Both the position numbers and the translations under genes were made by a program. From positions 1 through 64,000 of the forward strand of contig WNNJ02003682.1 in NCBI GenBank assembly GCA_012934845.2: 64,000 bases of DNA. Reading direction: 5' to 3'. The notes under the pieces are model-generated. The model worked only from the letters and a program-made list of their open reading frames with translations, was not told the origin of the DNA and did not search any database. Positions 21,208 through 33,263 of this stretch are shown here, piece after piece; the first letter of the stretch is position 1; every line of letters begins with the position of its first letter. This stretch comes from Pomphorhynchus laevis (lineage: Eukaryota > Acanthocephala > Palaeacanthocephala > Echinorhynchida > Pomphorhynchidae).

Positions 21208-23682
21208 ATGACATCGGAACCTCTTAAGAGACCAAGACCAATAGAAGATAGTGCTGATTCAAATGAAGACACAGATGGTTATATTAATAAACAACAGCGT
21301 AAGGTTATATTCACATCGGTGCGTCTCGGGCCAGTTGAAAACACGGATGAACTTGAGAAGAAAATTTTATTAGTTCAAAATCGTAGATTAACTGAAAGAC
21401 AGCGAACTTGGAGAAAACTGGAGCTTCGTTTTAAACAGAAGATAAGTCGTCTAGAACGCCAGAAGTTTATCCATGACAAAAACATATCCATGATGGATCA
21501 GTATTGCTTTCGAATATTACGAAGCATTCGAAACGCTGTAAATTGCATGGAATTGGGTGAAGATTTGTGCTACGATGAAATACCGAATCATGAATCACTT
21601 GTGAATATAGTAGTCGAGAATGATATAAACGGTGATGTCGATGAACGTTTACATAACAGGCTAAACATGGAGGCTAAATATATCGACAAATTTTGTAGAT
21701 CGATCAATCAGTATGCAATGACGCATAAACTAAAGTGCAATAGCAATACTATCAAATCAAGCCCTATGCATGATAATGACGATAGTGTTGCTGCTGATTG
21801 TCACGATGACGGCAATGATTATTTACCCTGCGAACGATGCAAACTAATTCTCGAGCAGGATAAAGAGAATTACGAAGATAAATTACAGGACGTCAATAAT
21901 GAAAATACTTTGCTCGCTAGGGATTTGGATCTCTTAAAGATTCAACTTAACGAGCATGAGGTTAATTATGAACAGTGGTTAATTGAGGAAGCAAAGATTC
22001 TTGCTTCAGTGGAAGATATGCAGAAACACAAGAGTGAAGTTTCTAATGGGATATCGGACAAACAGCGAATTGACGATGAAAACAAGCACATCAGACAATT
22101 ATCGGAGTCGAGACTTACTGAGCTAAACGAGTACGCCGCTAAATGTCAAATGCTTACAGAGGAAATAAACGATCTAAAATCACAGATCGAAAAAGTTCCA
22201 ATTGAAACGATTAAAAATAGTGAAGAATACAGAGAATTAGATTATGAGTTAAAGAAGGTCACATCCGAGAGAGAAAACATGTACAAGACTGTGAATGAAG
22301 TGAAAAGCATTTTGCATTATCAGAAACAAGCATACGATTCGCAGCTTGCTAGTGTCGAACGTGATGAAATAACCAAGCAGCGTAATCTGAAAAGCGAATT
22401 ATCGTCAATGCAGACAAAAATTCTTTCACTTGAAATGGAAAAATCAAATTTGCAAGTTGAATTGGAAAGCATTAAGCTACATAGGATAGACGTTCCGGAA
22501 AATATTGAAGGCTTTGTAAAAATAATGCAAAAAACCATGGAAGGTTATATACAGCATGTGAAGAGTGAGCGAAGCCATTACAGAAATGAATTGCTAATTG
22601 AACGACAGAACAAAGAAGCACTACAGAAATCGTTAGGGTTATGTGTTGCTGCTTCTACTACCAGTACTTTAAACACTAACAATGCTGCGAATCCTGTCAA
22701 TACTAACACTGAAAATGGTATTTATTTAGACATTACAATGAAGAGAAAGTTACACGCTCTGGAAGAGATTCTAAAGTCAGTTAGATCAGAGCTTAAATCG
22801 ATCAAAGAGCAAGAAGATATTTTGGTAAAAGAGCTTGAAACCACTGGTCTTGCATTTGAAGAAATGCATGAAAAGAATAGGAAACTGTTAATGTTGCTTG
22901 CGGAACGAGAGTCGGCTAACTTTCGTTTAATTACTGAAGGTGTGCAACGTAGTAGATGCATTGATCTCTTACGGAATGAAAAATCTATTATACAGGACAC
23001 ATTAAAGTCTTCACTTCAAACTGAACTTGATTTATCTACGCAATTGTGTAATGATCAGAATAAACGAATTGCAACGCTTGAAAGTTCTCAAACTGAACTA
23101 GAAGCTAAATTACATTTAAGCTTCCAGCAAGAAGAGCTGTTAAGGTCGAGACTTGTTGATCTTGAACACAAGGAAAATCACCTAAGAAACACAAATGAAA
23201 AGTTAAGGCGTGAAATAGACAAACTAAAATCATCACTGACTGAAAATCAAAATGAGCTCGAGAAGCGAATGTTTCTTGAACGAAGACTCATAGAGGAAGA
23301 CGGTCCAGGTGCTTTGAATAATGGAGGTAGCGTTTGCGCTGCTTGTAGACGCGGCAATCTCCAATTGCCAAGTAACAAAAATCGCAATTGTCCTATGCTT
23401 TCTCTGAACAACGAACAATATGTTATTGGTGATTACAACAATAACGATAATGACGGCGAGAATATGCAGCTGTTGCAACTTGAGGTTCAACAATTACGCG
23501 AGTCCATGAAATGTAGTTCATGTCACACACGAGTTATGGATACCGTTATTTCGAAGTGCTTTCACGTTTTCTGTCGCGAATGCTTGCAAATGCGCCTCGA
23601 AAGCCGTCAGAGAAAATGTCCACAGTGCAACGCTGCCTTCGGTGCGAATGATATACATCGCCTCTATTTATACAGTAGTTAA
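21208..23682 (+). CDS. Bre1: E3 ubiquitin-protein ligase Bre1 (RNF20/RNF40 family)
   Basis: The product is a RING-type E3 ligase that, with the E2 enzyme Rad6/UBE2A/B, monoubiquitinates histone H2B in the nucleus to support transcription elongation and H3K4 methylation. The protein is 824 codons from the ATG at 21208. An in-frame ATG 10 codons upstream gives a hydrophobic MLFIYYARIY extension, which I judged unlikely. Visible parts are an N-terminal KRPRP basic patch and VRLGPVENTDELEKKIL, like the human N-terminus. Long coiled coils follow, including the conserved block VKELETTGLAFEEMHEKN and ESANFRLITE. The C-terminal C3HC4 RING starts about 55 residues from the end (CSSC, CFHVFCREC, CPQCNAAFGANDIHRLYL). 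It is about 150 residues shorter than the human proteins. The whole frame is one exon, which is unusual for this normally intron-rich gene. Confidence 0.95.
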   Translation: MTSEPLKRPRPIEDSADSNEDTDGYINKQQRKVIFTSVRLGPVENTDELEKKILLVQNRRLTERQRTWRKLELRFKQKISRLERQKFIHDKNISMMDQYCFRILRSIRNAVNCMELGEDLCYDEIPNHESLVNIVVENDINGDVDERLHNRLNMEAKYIDKFCRSINQYAMTHKLKCNSNTIKSSPMHDNDDSVAADCHDDGNDYLPCERCKLILEQDKENYEDKLQDVNNENTLLARDLDLLKIQLNEHEVNYEQWLIEEAKILASVEDMQKHKSEVSNGISDKQRIDDENKHIRQLSESRLTELNEYAAKCQMLTEEINDLKSQIEKVPIETIKNSEEYRELDYELKKVTSERENMYKTVNEVKSILHYQKQAYDSQLASVERDEITKQRNLKSELSSMQTKILSLEMEKSNLQVELESIKLHRIDVPENIEGFVKIMQKTMEGYIQHVKSERSHYRNELLIERQNKEALQKSLGLCVAASTTSTLNTNNAANPVNTNTENGIYLDITMKRKLHALEEILKSVRSELKSIKEQEDILVKELETTGLAFEEMHEKNRKLLMLLAERESANFRLITEGVQRSRCIDLLRNEKSIIQDTLKSSLQTELDLSTQLCNDQNKRIATLESSQTELEAKLHLSFQQEELLRSRLVDLEHKENHLRNTNEKLRREIDKLKSSLTENQNELEKRMFLERRLIEEDGPGALNNGGSVCAACRRGNLQLPSNKNRNCPMLSLNNEQYVIGDYNNNDNDGENMQLLQLEVQQLRESMKCSSCHTRVMDTVISKCFHVFCRECLQMRLESRQRKCPQCNAAFGANDIHRLYLYSS

Positions 23683-24760
23683 TTTCGTCATTGCATGCTG
23701 AGATGGTTCAATGATAATAATAACAGATTTCGTAGCTTTTAGATGAGTTGTATAAGTGTTCGTCGCATCACTTGCTTTCAACCCTTTTACGGTTGCAAAT
23801 CTTATTGTGTATTCAATTTTGTTGTTTTGTTTCTCTCTATGTATTTGATTGTTTCTTATGGAAGTTATATACAAGAATATGTCGAATTTCCTTGTCGCAA
23901 TAGCTTTGACTTAATTAGTAGTATACCATATTTTTATAGTTACTACTACTGCTGCAACTACCATCACCGCCATCACCAATATAACCAAAACATAAACTGA
24001 TGATAAACTGATGATGCCACATCATTTGCATCTTTTTTGTTTTTTTACGATGTACACTTATAGTAACATCTTAGATACCACCGCATACAATGGATCATCT
24101 CGCGTTTGTTGGCTGATGCTCTCTGAGTTGAACATTGTTCTCTTTTGGAATGCTGAATCAATTAAACACTAATTAATTTTTATCTCGCTAGCCACTGCTA
24201 CAAGCGAAATGAAAATAAATCAAATCGGCTGAGTCTACCTACCTATTTTGTCCTATAGATAAATGCAAACAAAAATATCTAATTTAAATTGAAACGGAAG
24301 AATCTGACTTGAGTATTTCATATCAAATTTAAATGTCAACATTAGTAGAATATAGAAATTAAGCATTCCCCCTATATTTCATTCTATAGCCAAGAACATT
24401 ATCAAGAAGAATATGAAATAACAAAATCATAAAAACTTATAATGTGTGCCAATTAAAATTATTTTGAATAGTAAATCTGGTTCCAACATTTTAATCGTAT
24501 AACTTTCAACAATAATTTGTTTCTATGACATGCTTGGCCGATTTCCTTAATCATGCTAGCGTCTTTTTACTGCTTACTTATTCAGGTCTTCAGCGTGTGT
24601 TTCTGTTATCCAATGTAGATGCTGGAACATAGCTTGAAACAAACTTTATTGACAATCCTCATCATTTCAAACAATGATCTTCTCGTTCATTACTTCAACT
24701 TTTTAGATCAATTATTTAAATTAATTAATAATATTATTTGAGGAATACAATTCAATATAT
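23683..24760. other. Bre1 3' flank, AT-rich
   Basis: There is no further gene. An AATAAA at about 24213 could serve as the polyadenylation signal. Short CAC/CAT-rich stretches occur at 23940-23990. Nothing else is recognised up to the family B repeats. Confidence 0.4.
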
Positions 24761-24888
24761 ATAATAGTAGTGCACAGATGTGCTGAGTAAACAACGGTCC
24801 AGAATTTCTTACGAAATACGGTATTTATACTAAATTGTGTTGCTTGATAGACTGGACTTCGATTCACGACTTTCAATCACCATGTCAC

Positions 24889-24976
24889 TTCTAGACGACC
24901 ACTTCAGCATCGAAATGATGAGTACCCGGCAACACTCATCAGTAGAATGAAGTACACACTAGTCGTTTCGGTTGCC
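24889..24976 (-). ncRNA. Hammerhead-like motif, family B copy 1 (strand-permuted)
   Basis: The minus strand reads, in order: GGCAACC-GAAA; ACGACTA (24966 to 24960); TTCTA-CTGATGA-GTGTTGCC (24947 to 24928); TGGTCGT-C; TAGAA (24893 to 24889). Pairs are TTCTA/TAGAA (helix I), GGCAAC/GTTGCC (II, with one extra U next to the core) and ACGACTA/TGGTCGT (III, one wobble). All three core strings are intact. The order of strands is not that of a canonical hammerhead. Self-cleavage is an inference. Confidence 0.55.
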
Positions 24977-25268
24977 TGTGTGGCATTGTGAATAAAGGCG
25001 TTTCCGACACTTTGCTTAATTGACTGAGGCTTACGCCCTTTACCAGATCGAATTGCTGTGCGGACCATCCTTTAACACTAGGCAGAGGTTGTTGCTGAAT
25101 TGTCGATGCACTTGTTGAATCCTTAATGGATACGGTATGCATAATAGTAGTGCACGGATGTGCTGAGTAAACAACGGTCCAGGATTTCTTACGAAATACG
25201 GCATTTATACTAAATGGTGTTGCTTGATAGACTGGACTTCGATTCACGACTTTCAATCACCATGTCAC

Positions 25269-25356
25269 TTCTAGACGACCACTTCAGCATCGAAATGATG
25301 AGTACCCGGCAACACTCATCAGTAGAATGAAGTACACACTAGTCGTTTCGGTTGCC
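25269..25356 (-). ncRNA. Hammerhead-like motif, family B copy 2
   Basis: Same sequence and arrangement as 24889-24976, one unit (380 bp) later. The third unit ends before the GAAA strand. Confidence 0.5.
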
Positions 25357-25713
25357 TGTGTGGCATTGTGAATAAAGGCGTTTCCGACACTTTGCTTAAT
25401 TGACTGAGGCTTACGCCCTTTACCAGATCGAATTGCTGTGCGGACCATCCTTTAACACTAGGCAGAGGTTGTTGCTGAATTGTCGTTGCACTCGTTATAT
25501 CCTTAATGGATAAGGCATGTATAATAGTAGTGCACAGATGTGCTGAGTAAACAACGGTCCAAGATTTCTTATGAAATACGGCATTTATACTAAATGGTGT
25601 TGCTTGATAGACTGGACTTAGATTCACGACTTTCAATCACCATGTCACTTCTAGACGACCACTTCAGCATCGAAATGATGAGTACCCGGCAACACTCATC
25701 AGTAGAATGAGGT

Positions 25714-26735
25714 ATATATAGAGTGAGTGTTATCCAGCCGACTGCAAAACAAGACGCGTTTCTTCGTTGCACCGCTGCGCTAACTCGCTACATAAGGAAA
25801 CATCCAAAATGTTCATAAGCAAAAATCTCGGAGCACACAAAGTTTTGCAAATATCAAACTAGTGTCAATATGCTTTATGTATATTATAGTAAAATGCACA
25901 TCAATGATTCACACTTCACAATCTAAGATGAAATAAATTTATCAGAATGCCAAGTAATAGCTATCTCCGTGCGGGGATTCAATGAATTGAAAATCATGAT
26001 AAACTAATCTACCTTATCGTGATTGTATCTGCAAATATTATCTATATATACATATCGACAGTAGGCGACTGAATTTATACTACAAAGATTAATAGTTTCT
26101 TGCTCGTGCTTTTGCATATACAAGTCAGCCGATACAGGACCGATTGATGAACTCATCGCCCCACTATATAGTTTATTATATGTAAATTATATAAACCCAT
26201 ATTTAAACTTATTTATAATTCATATCCTGAAATGAGATAGATGTAAGTATACTATACTTGAGAATGTGCTGCGTTGAACAGCAAGCATCATACATTCTTT
26301 AAAGGTTCTTCCATATAATGATATACTTATAGCTCTAGATATCTATTTTGTACGCAATCTTCGCGATTTGCGAGGTATGTTCTTAAAATAGGATATGTCC
26401 TTTCACAAAGGACATCACGTTTTGCATGACATGCTATTATTCGGTTTACTCCGACTTTGCCGCGTCATTCCTTTTATTTTTGTCGCTGAATTATACGCTC
26501 CAAAACAATCAATTTAAACAGAAAATTGTAAGTCCGTGGAACCGTTTGAGTGAGCATACTGTCGGTTAAATTTCACTTAAGCTATACAAACTACGCGTCA
26601 TTTTTAATTTGAATTCTTTTTTGATATGTAGTGTGCAACTTTGAGTTATGATCGTCATGTTGTCACAATTAATAATAATATATCGTTCCATTAAATGAAA
26701 AATTGGTATTATGCTCTAACTGAAAAAGCCTTTCG
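25714..26735. other. AT-rich spacer without recognised genes
   Basis: No ORF of note. A short GC-richer piece at 25730-25800 follows the family B array. I see nothing else. Confidence 0.35.
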
Positions 26736-26739
26736 CATT

Positions 26740-27050
26740 TTGAGATTTGTTTCGTATTCGTCAAAGGTTTGCAAATTTTGCTAACGCAAAGTCAACAATA
26801 TCATTTGGTAGTACATCAGTAAACAATGAATCAACATCAAGTAAAGAGATCACATAGCGTTTCATTCAAATCCAGGGTTTCAATTTGTTAACGAAATCAG
26901 TAATCTAGTACTTTAGTGGGAATGTACATACCTAACGGTTTTAACAAATACATAGAAATATACCAACCTCTTGCTTGAAAACATATTATATTAATACGAT
27001 AGTACGTAGAGGACAATTCAGTTTATGAATTTCAGGTAAAAAAGAGGATC
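26740..27050 (-). pseudogene. Penelope-like element RT remnant
   Basis: The minus strand reads DFVNKLKPWI, a stop, then MKRYVISLLDVDSLFTDVLP and DIVDFALAKFANL. This is the motif A region of PLE reverse transcriptases (compare the usual SFDVxSLFTNVPL). About 100 codons remain, with stops. Most of the element is gone. Confidence 0.55.
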
Positions 27051-27267
27051 TAAAAGACAAATTTAAAGTAATCCGTGCGCGTAATCAACTTTTGTGAGGC
27101 GAAATACTTTAGAATTGTAGCTAAAACCCGAGCCCAGGCTTTGGTCAGATTTCTCGAAGACGGCTATAATGTAGATGTATATTGTAGAATAGACAACATT
27201 ATTTCGTTGTAATCGTAATTATCCATCACCACTACATAATTTCTCTTATCGGCTTTTGTTACCTTGT

Positions 27268-27395
27268 ATTAACTATTCCACTAACTAACTATTAACTATA
27301 CTAATTAACTATACTATTCTACTAACTATTCTACTATTCTACTATTCCACTATATGTCGTTATATCCACTATTAACGACAATAGTGGATATAACG
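27268..27395. repeat. CTAACTATT-type low-complexity run ending in a 16-bp hairpin
   Basis: 27268-27355 is made of CTATT/CTAACT units. It ends in an inverted repeat of 16 bases per arm (27358-27373 and 27380-27395) around AACGAC. Confidence 0.6.
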
Positions 27396-27908
27396 TGCAG
27401 AATAAAAAATAGTCATCAAACTTTCAGTAGTAACAATGACTGCTCAATTAAATTAAATTAAAATTAGAAAAAAAACAATAGATGACTAGTTTGATAATAG
27501 TAATTAATTACAAAAAAATGATATGTTTTCAAATTGAAGGTAGCACCTTCCCCTCCAAAGCTGATATAATTTAAAATCATAAATGATTTTAATTAAATTT
27601 GCAAAATATAAGACGAAAGTTTTTCATTAAATCTAAATGCCAATAAAAGCTGACGGTCGGAGTAATCGTCAGCAGTAGCTGATGAGTTCCACCAATACTG
27701 GAATGTAGCGTACTGCTGTTGGCTTAAAAATATAGGATTGAAGTAGCGTGCAGAATAAAAATAGTCATCAAATTTTCGATAGTAACAATGACTGTACAAT
27801 TAAATTAACTTAAAATTAGGAAACAAACTATGTAGTTTAATAATAGTAATCATTAAGAGAAATAGGTAGGTTTTCAAATTGAACGTAGTAGTATCTTCTC
27901 CTACTAAT
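27393..27908. repeat. Diverged direct duplication, about 356-bp spacing
   Basis: 27393-27560 (GCAGAATAAAAAATAGTCATCAA...) recurs at 27749-27908 with moderate divergence. The second copy overlaps a 68-codon minus-strand frame (27593-27799) that I do not believe is a gene. Confidence 0.55.
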
Positions 27909-29375
27909 AGTGAATGTTTTTTGTTTCAACTTTGTTTAACTTAAACAACTATTTTTTGTTATTCTTGTGTTCTTGTATGCTTCAGTGAGCTGTAGAGATG
28001 TTCTAAGGTGTATTCGTTCAGAATTGTATTAAGCAGGTGTTTTCAATCGTGGTCCACTTACCAACTTCCTCTGAGTCATAAGCCAAAAGCTACATTTGTC
28101 GGGTTACAGTGTAAGATCGTATCTGAAGAACTATAAACTGCTTAAGTTTTAAATATATATATATATAAATAACTGTTATTATATCATCGCGTTATCTAAA
28201 ATCTGTTTAATGAGCGCTCGTGATAAATCATAAACAGAAAACTATCCTTGTAAAATGATATTTAAAATGTTAGTCACTGCTAAAGTATTTTATTCATGAC
28301 TACAATGTTTGGCAAAAGTAAAATTGCCTAATTTTCACCCTATCCAGTTGAAATTAAATTTGGTAGAATATAAAAAGACATTTTAGTTTCTCAAAATTTG
28401 AAACGAGTGTCAATCGTTTTCATCAAGACCGCGCTCAAACATCAAATTAATTAGATTAGCTAACCGAATTTACGCATTTTATACTATATAAAATGCAGTA
28501 TAAAATTATAAATGCAGTATAAAATTTAAATGCAGTATAATTTAATTATAAATTATAAAATTATAATTTATAATTAAAATTAATTATAAATAAAAAAAAT
28601 AAATAAAGTGTACTTTTCTATTCAACAGTGTTTAACATAATATGTTTGTATAAGAAGAGAGTTAATATTGTGCTAATTTCAAAGGTGATGAGCATGAATG
28701 CAAATATGATGAGAGAATTGTACATATGATATAATGTATATATATATTATTTTATACATTTTATAATGATAGTAATATAATGTGATGAGATTAATTGCGC
28801 ATTACAACATAATAACATTTAATATATAGAACCAATGATATTTAATGCAAAAATAATATGTTTGAATATATGTAATAGCAACGTGATTGGATATAATACA
28901 TATGCGACGAGTTTGAATAAAAAGAAATTTATTTTGAATGGCAAATGTGTGCTAAGAGTGGAATTATATACAAAGTTACTAGATTCATTGCAACTTTGAT
29001 AGGATTAAATGCCAAATTAATGGGTTTGAATGCAAAATATCAAGATTATATCAAAGGTGATTTGGTTGAATTCGAAGGTTAGGGTTTAAACCCCATACTT
29101 ACGGAAACAGATATCAAAATAACATAAATATCTCATATATTTTTCAATATGTAATCACATTTATGTAAATAATTTGAAAAAATATATTACAAAATAAATA
29201 ATTTAAATTATTATATATCGACTTTCAAAGAAGACGAAGCTCGTCGGGAAGCATCACATCGAATTAAAATATATAAATATAAACACAAAATTGAATGAAG
29301 CAATTAATCTAGAATCCAAAAGTTACTGTTTAGGTATTCCTCGAATTGCGAAAAAGTATAGCTGCTAGTCATCCA
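27909..29375. other. AT-rich spacer with short repeats
   Basis: Contains an (AT)n run at about 28155 and three copies of an ATAAATGCAGTATAAAATT unit at 28490-28545. I see no coding sequence. Confidence 0.4.
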
Positions 29376-29379
29376 AGGC

Positions 29380-31070
29380 GACAGTCCATTTTATCGTTGA
29401 CAGATGCGACAACCAAAGTCGTACAATTTGTGAGGCTTTGAGAGATACTTCATACACAGCTCGTGTCTACGTAAAATACAGGAGCCATTAAGGCGAACAG
29501 CTGCTTAAATGGATGGTTAGGCGTATGCAACGACATCCACATTACTAAGGTTTGCAATAAGGTCATCACTTAGGTTTTCAAAAAGATCAAGTTTAAAGCA
29601 TCTGATATGCTTCGAGTCTACTAGGATAAAAACAATGAGCGAGTCGCCAGCACCAAATGCGTGGATCTTCAAATGCTTCCGAATTCATTCAATTCTGATT
29701 TCAGTTAGGGTATCTCACCTGAGAAGCATAAAGCATATTCGATTTTAAGGGACTTTCATATACAACGCGTAATGCCTTAGACTCAAGTCATCCAACTTTT
29801 TGATAAACGAAATCACAACATCTAGATCGACGAGTTCAATGATTAATTGGCTCGATAACGTGTGAACTGAATTTATAAGAATGGAAGGGTAGTCGATAGT
29901 GACCAATTATCATATGATTTACATTTGCTCACATTAATAACTAGGCCGTGGAATGAACTCCAGATGCTGACGCTATATAAATCTAATTGTAGAATGAGAG
30001 AGCTAGAACAATCACCAACTGAATATATAAAGGGCACCATAGCTTCAGATCATCAGCGTATAGTAGGCACTGACATGTAACATTTTCAGCGATTTTATTA
30101 ATATAGATATTTAATAAAATGGGATTAAGAAAACAACGTCGAGGAACGCCCTTCGTGAAATTGTATTATTCTAAAAGAGAGTCACCAACTCGTACAGCAA
30201 AATAACGTATATCTAAGAATTCGCGTATCCATATACAAACGAGTTTAGAGAATCCACAATGCATAAGCTTTTACAGTAATATTGCATAAACAACACGATC
30301 AAAACTTTTGACAAATCAACGAAGACGACATCAGCGGATACATCATGTACAACAAAACCGGCCTAGCTCTCATTAGCTAATGTTAGATTTGTCGAAGTAT
30401 AGCGATGCTTTCTAAAACTATGATGTATATTTGATAAAATATTGAATTTGTCTAAATGATAAAATATGCGCTTCAGAATCAGTCTCAATAATCTTGCAAT
30501 CAATACATATTAAGCTTATTGGCAGATACTTTTGAGCATTGGATCTATCCCCCATTTTGAAGACTGGAACGACTAATGCTCTTTTCCATATAACTGGAAT
30601 AATGACAGTTCTCAAGGACCAGTAGTAAACATCAGAAAATGAACGATATATATGTGATGCAACCTTACGTAAATATATACTCGGAATGTCATAGGGTCCT
30701 GAACTATTTTTCAAAAAAGATTAGAAAATATGTTAGATTCATGATACTGGGAGATGAATTATCTGTTGTAATATGATAATCACGCGGGGAAAATTGATTG
30801 TGAGTTAGGCAGAAGTATTTGGCAAGGCTATTAGAGATGGAAAGAGGGGAATATATTTTCGCTTACCATCGACTAGACATATGATTGGTGATGCTTTCTT
30901 ACGGTTGTTAAGTAGTTGAAAAATTAGTTTTTGAACAATGTAAGGCGATGAACATATATCAACAATGTCTTGGTGCTTCTTCTGACGTTTAAGAGATGTT
31001 ACACTTGCGAATAACAGTGTAAGATTTGTAGGAACAAAGACTAAGCTTAAATAGCAAGAAAGCACATAGT
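29380..31070 (-). pseudogene. CR1-like LINE ORF2 remnant (LINE-C family)
   Basis: Minus-strand fragments in order: a linker region (30805-31065), then NSSGPYDIPSIYLRKVASHI, VIWKRALVVPVFKMGDRSN, LPISLICIDCKIIE (30418-30714). After that come VDVVFVDLSK (motif A), CLLYADDLKLWCP (motif C), LVINVSKCKSYD, and a C-terminal RRLxRCFYPSRLEAYQ-like block near 29620. There are many stops and frameshifts. The YADDxKLW signature matches the RT remnant at 4878-6060, so it is the same broad family, older and independent. Confidence 0.75.
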
Positions 31071-31535
31071 GATATATTTATGAGTACACTAGTGAGTGTC
31101 CCAGGGCAAGTGTAACAACAAATTATATTATATATACTTGCACACTTTTAAGTGTCCCTGTTAAACAGCATTTCTATTAAAAAGAATTTAGTGCCTGATG
31201 CATGGTTAAACTGTAATAGTCACTGCCATGCACAGAGCTTATGCTAAATTCCCTCCGATGATTCAGATTAAGGGTAGTTCTGTTTTTCGAGCTTTAAACA
31301 TTGCTTAAGCGTGTGTTAAGGTTGCTATGGATGATTATTGATATTGATAGATTTCCAGATCGAGCAAACGAAAATTTAATTAGTTATTAGCAAAAATAGC
31401 TTTTGGAATTTCCTCTTCTTCAGTTTACAAATTATCAGTGTTACTCATAATCGTTTTCGTTACACTTATATTGTGCATTGTACACGGAAGAAACAAACAT
31501 AAAATCAGAAAACAGAACAACAGGAATGTACAATA

Positions 31536-31904
31536 TCACAATTTGAAACCGTGTTCAGTGTTTAAACTTTTATCGGTCATGAGCTGACCCTTCCAAAATT
31601 GCTCTACTTTCCTGCGATCGTAGTTGTCACTAACTGCTGTGATTAATGTTGTGACCATATTGTGATTGGAATTTTCTATCATATGTCTGACAGCATCGTC
31701 GTTATTTAAGCGTACAGCTGTTAAGTCGGCCCTTCGGTTGTTGGCCCTGATGTTGAACGATGATCCTGTTTGACCTACATACTGATCGGGGCAGCATATA
31801 CACTCGTGTATATACACTACGCCTTTTGTCTGGCATGTTGATTCCCTTTTTCCTTTATACATCGAGTTTGCGATTGAGCTTTTAAATGGGGATGTGCTTG
31901 TCAT
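31536..31904 (-). pseudogene. PLE-1 GIY-YIG endonuclease domain
   Basis: 122 codons with VVYIHECICCPDQYVGQTG, the GIY-YIG pair in PLE form, then SSFNIRANNRRADL with the expected Arg. A VEQFWK stretch lies near the end. In PLEs this nuclease nicks the target for insertion. The piece is open to its stop, but it is separated from the RT by frame breaks. Confidence 0.88.
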
Positions 31905-32423
31905 TTGGTGACAACATTAGCAGCGTGCACGACTACATGCTCCACTGTTGTTGCCTGTTATTCTGTTTGTTTTCCGAGTTGGAGCGACAATGTTGTGAAT
32001 TGATAGTCCCCCTTTGAATCCGATGCGTGGTCTAAAGATGAGCTGTTGTTGGTCAGCTGACAAATTATTGGCAGCACTGCGGAGATCCTTCTAAATGCGT
32101 ATTATTGATGGATGGAAGGCGACATCACAATTGAATATGTTGTCATTCGACTGTGTTCTTTCGCGATTGTTTAATAGATCGTGACGTTGCATCGCTGAAA
32201 CTTATCGGTACTGCCTCTCGACTAGTCTACCCGAGTACACTCTTTCCAAAAACTCTTTGCGCATATTTGATGAGTTTCGTAGAAATTCACTGTTAGTATA
32301 GCATATTTTCTTTGCTCGGATCATCTCGTTCCGAATTATGAGGCGCTTTACTTTAGGAGCGTAAGCGCTGCTGGCGTGTATAAAAGATCTCGTATCTTCG
32401 AGTTTTGTGTGCATAGTCGTCTG

Positions 32424-33263
32424 CTATAGTCCATGAGTGTCGACATACATATCCACATCGAGAAATGCAACCCGTCCGTTATTTGGTTCAGTTATAGTGA
32501 ACTTTAATTCACTGAATCCGTTGAGAGCCTCGATAAACATGTCCAACTGCGTTCTGCCATGTTTCCAAATCAAAAATATGTCATCGACATATCTCATCAA
32601 CGTCGACGGTTTGAATTCTTGTGTGGAAAAGAAGGCTTCTTCAATGCTCGCGACGTATAGACCTGCATATGCTGGAGCAACAGGGCTACCCATTGCAGTG
32701 CCTTCCATCTGCTTGTATATATCACCTTGAAACTCAAATATGTTTGACCGAAGTACGGTTGACAGCATTTCTCGGAGCATCTGTATATTGGTGGATTCGT
32801 AGTTGTACTTCTCTAGTTGTTTAATTACCCCTTCTACTCCGTTCTCTTCATTGATTGACGTATACAGAGACTCTATATCGAGAGTGATAACGATCGAAGT
32901 CTCAGATATTTCATTTCGTATCATGTTGAATCGTTTAAGAAAGTCAACCGTGCTTGCTAGATATGAAGGTGTCTGCTTTAAGATTGGATGGATCTTACGG
33001 TGAATGTATCTGGCCAAATTTTCGGTAGCAGTCCCATAATTACTTATTATTGGTCAGGTTGGACATGGTGTTTGATTCTTTTGAATTTTAGGCAAAAAAT
33101 ATAGTTTACCCGGTTTTGCATTTCGCGCTAATAGACATTTATTGTCTTCTGTATCTGTAAAGTATTTGCGTATAACGTCTTCTACTTCCTTGTTGATCGT
33201 ATTCACTTGATATATTGATATTTTAGCATATGTTTTTGATGCCAGTTGTCGCCTCATGATCAT
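32424..33263 (-). pseudogene. PLE-1 reverse transcriptase
   Basis: In order: KPGKLYFLPKIQKNQTPCPT (33054-33263), then ARYIHRKIHPILKQTPSYLAST, VITLDIESLYTSI (motif A), MEGTAMGSPVAPAYAGLYV, LMRYVDDIFLIWKHG (motif C, YVDD) and VAFLDVDMYVD. These are the Penelope-type RT hallmarks. A downstream thumb piece is at 32202-32414. The two RT pieces are in different frames. Confidence 0.88.

Larger units (their letters stand above)
24761..25713 (-). repeat. Family B tandem repeat, 380-bp unit, 2.5 copies
   Basis: Units start at 24761, 25141 and 25521 (ATAATAGTAGTGCAC...). The third stops in the middle of the core motif near 25713. Units differ at only a few positions. On the minus strand each full unit has an open frame of 105 codons (24939-25256, 25319-25636) ending MPHRQPKRLVCTSFY. 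This resembles MSQRQPKRRVIVHLT of family A, and the two families align around CGTTTCGG-TGCCT-TGTG-CATTGTGAA. They are therefore related terminal-repeat-like sequences, probably of Penelope-like elements. Confidence 0.88.

Noticed and set aside
27593-27799. 68-codon minus-strand frame
   Set aside because: Falls in an AT-rich diverged duplication; no support.
29080-29100. TTAGGGTTTAAACCC as a telomere-like motif
   Set aside because: A single short palindrome, not a telomeric repeat array.
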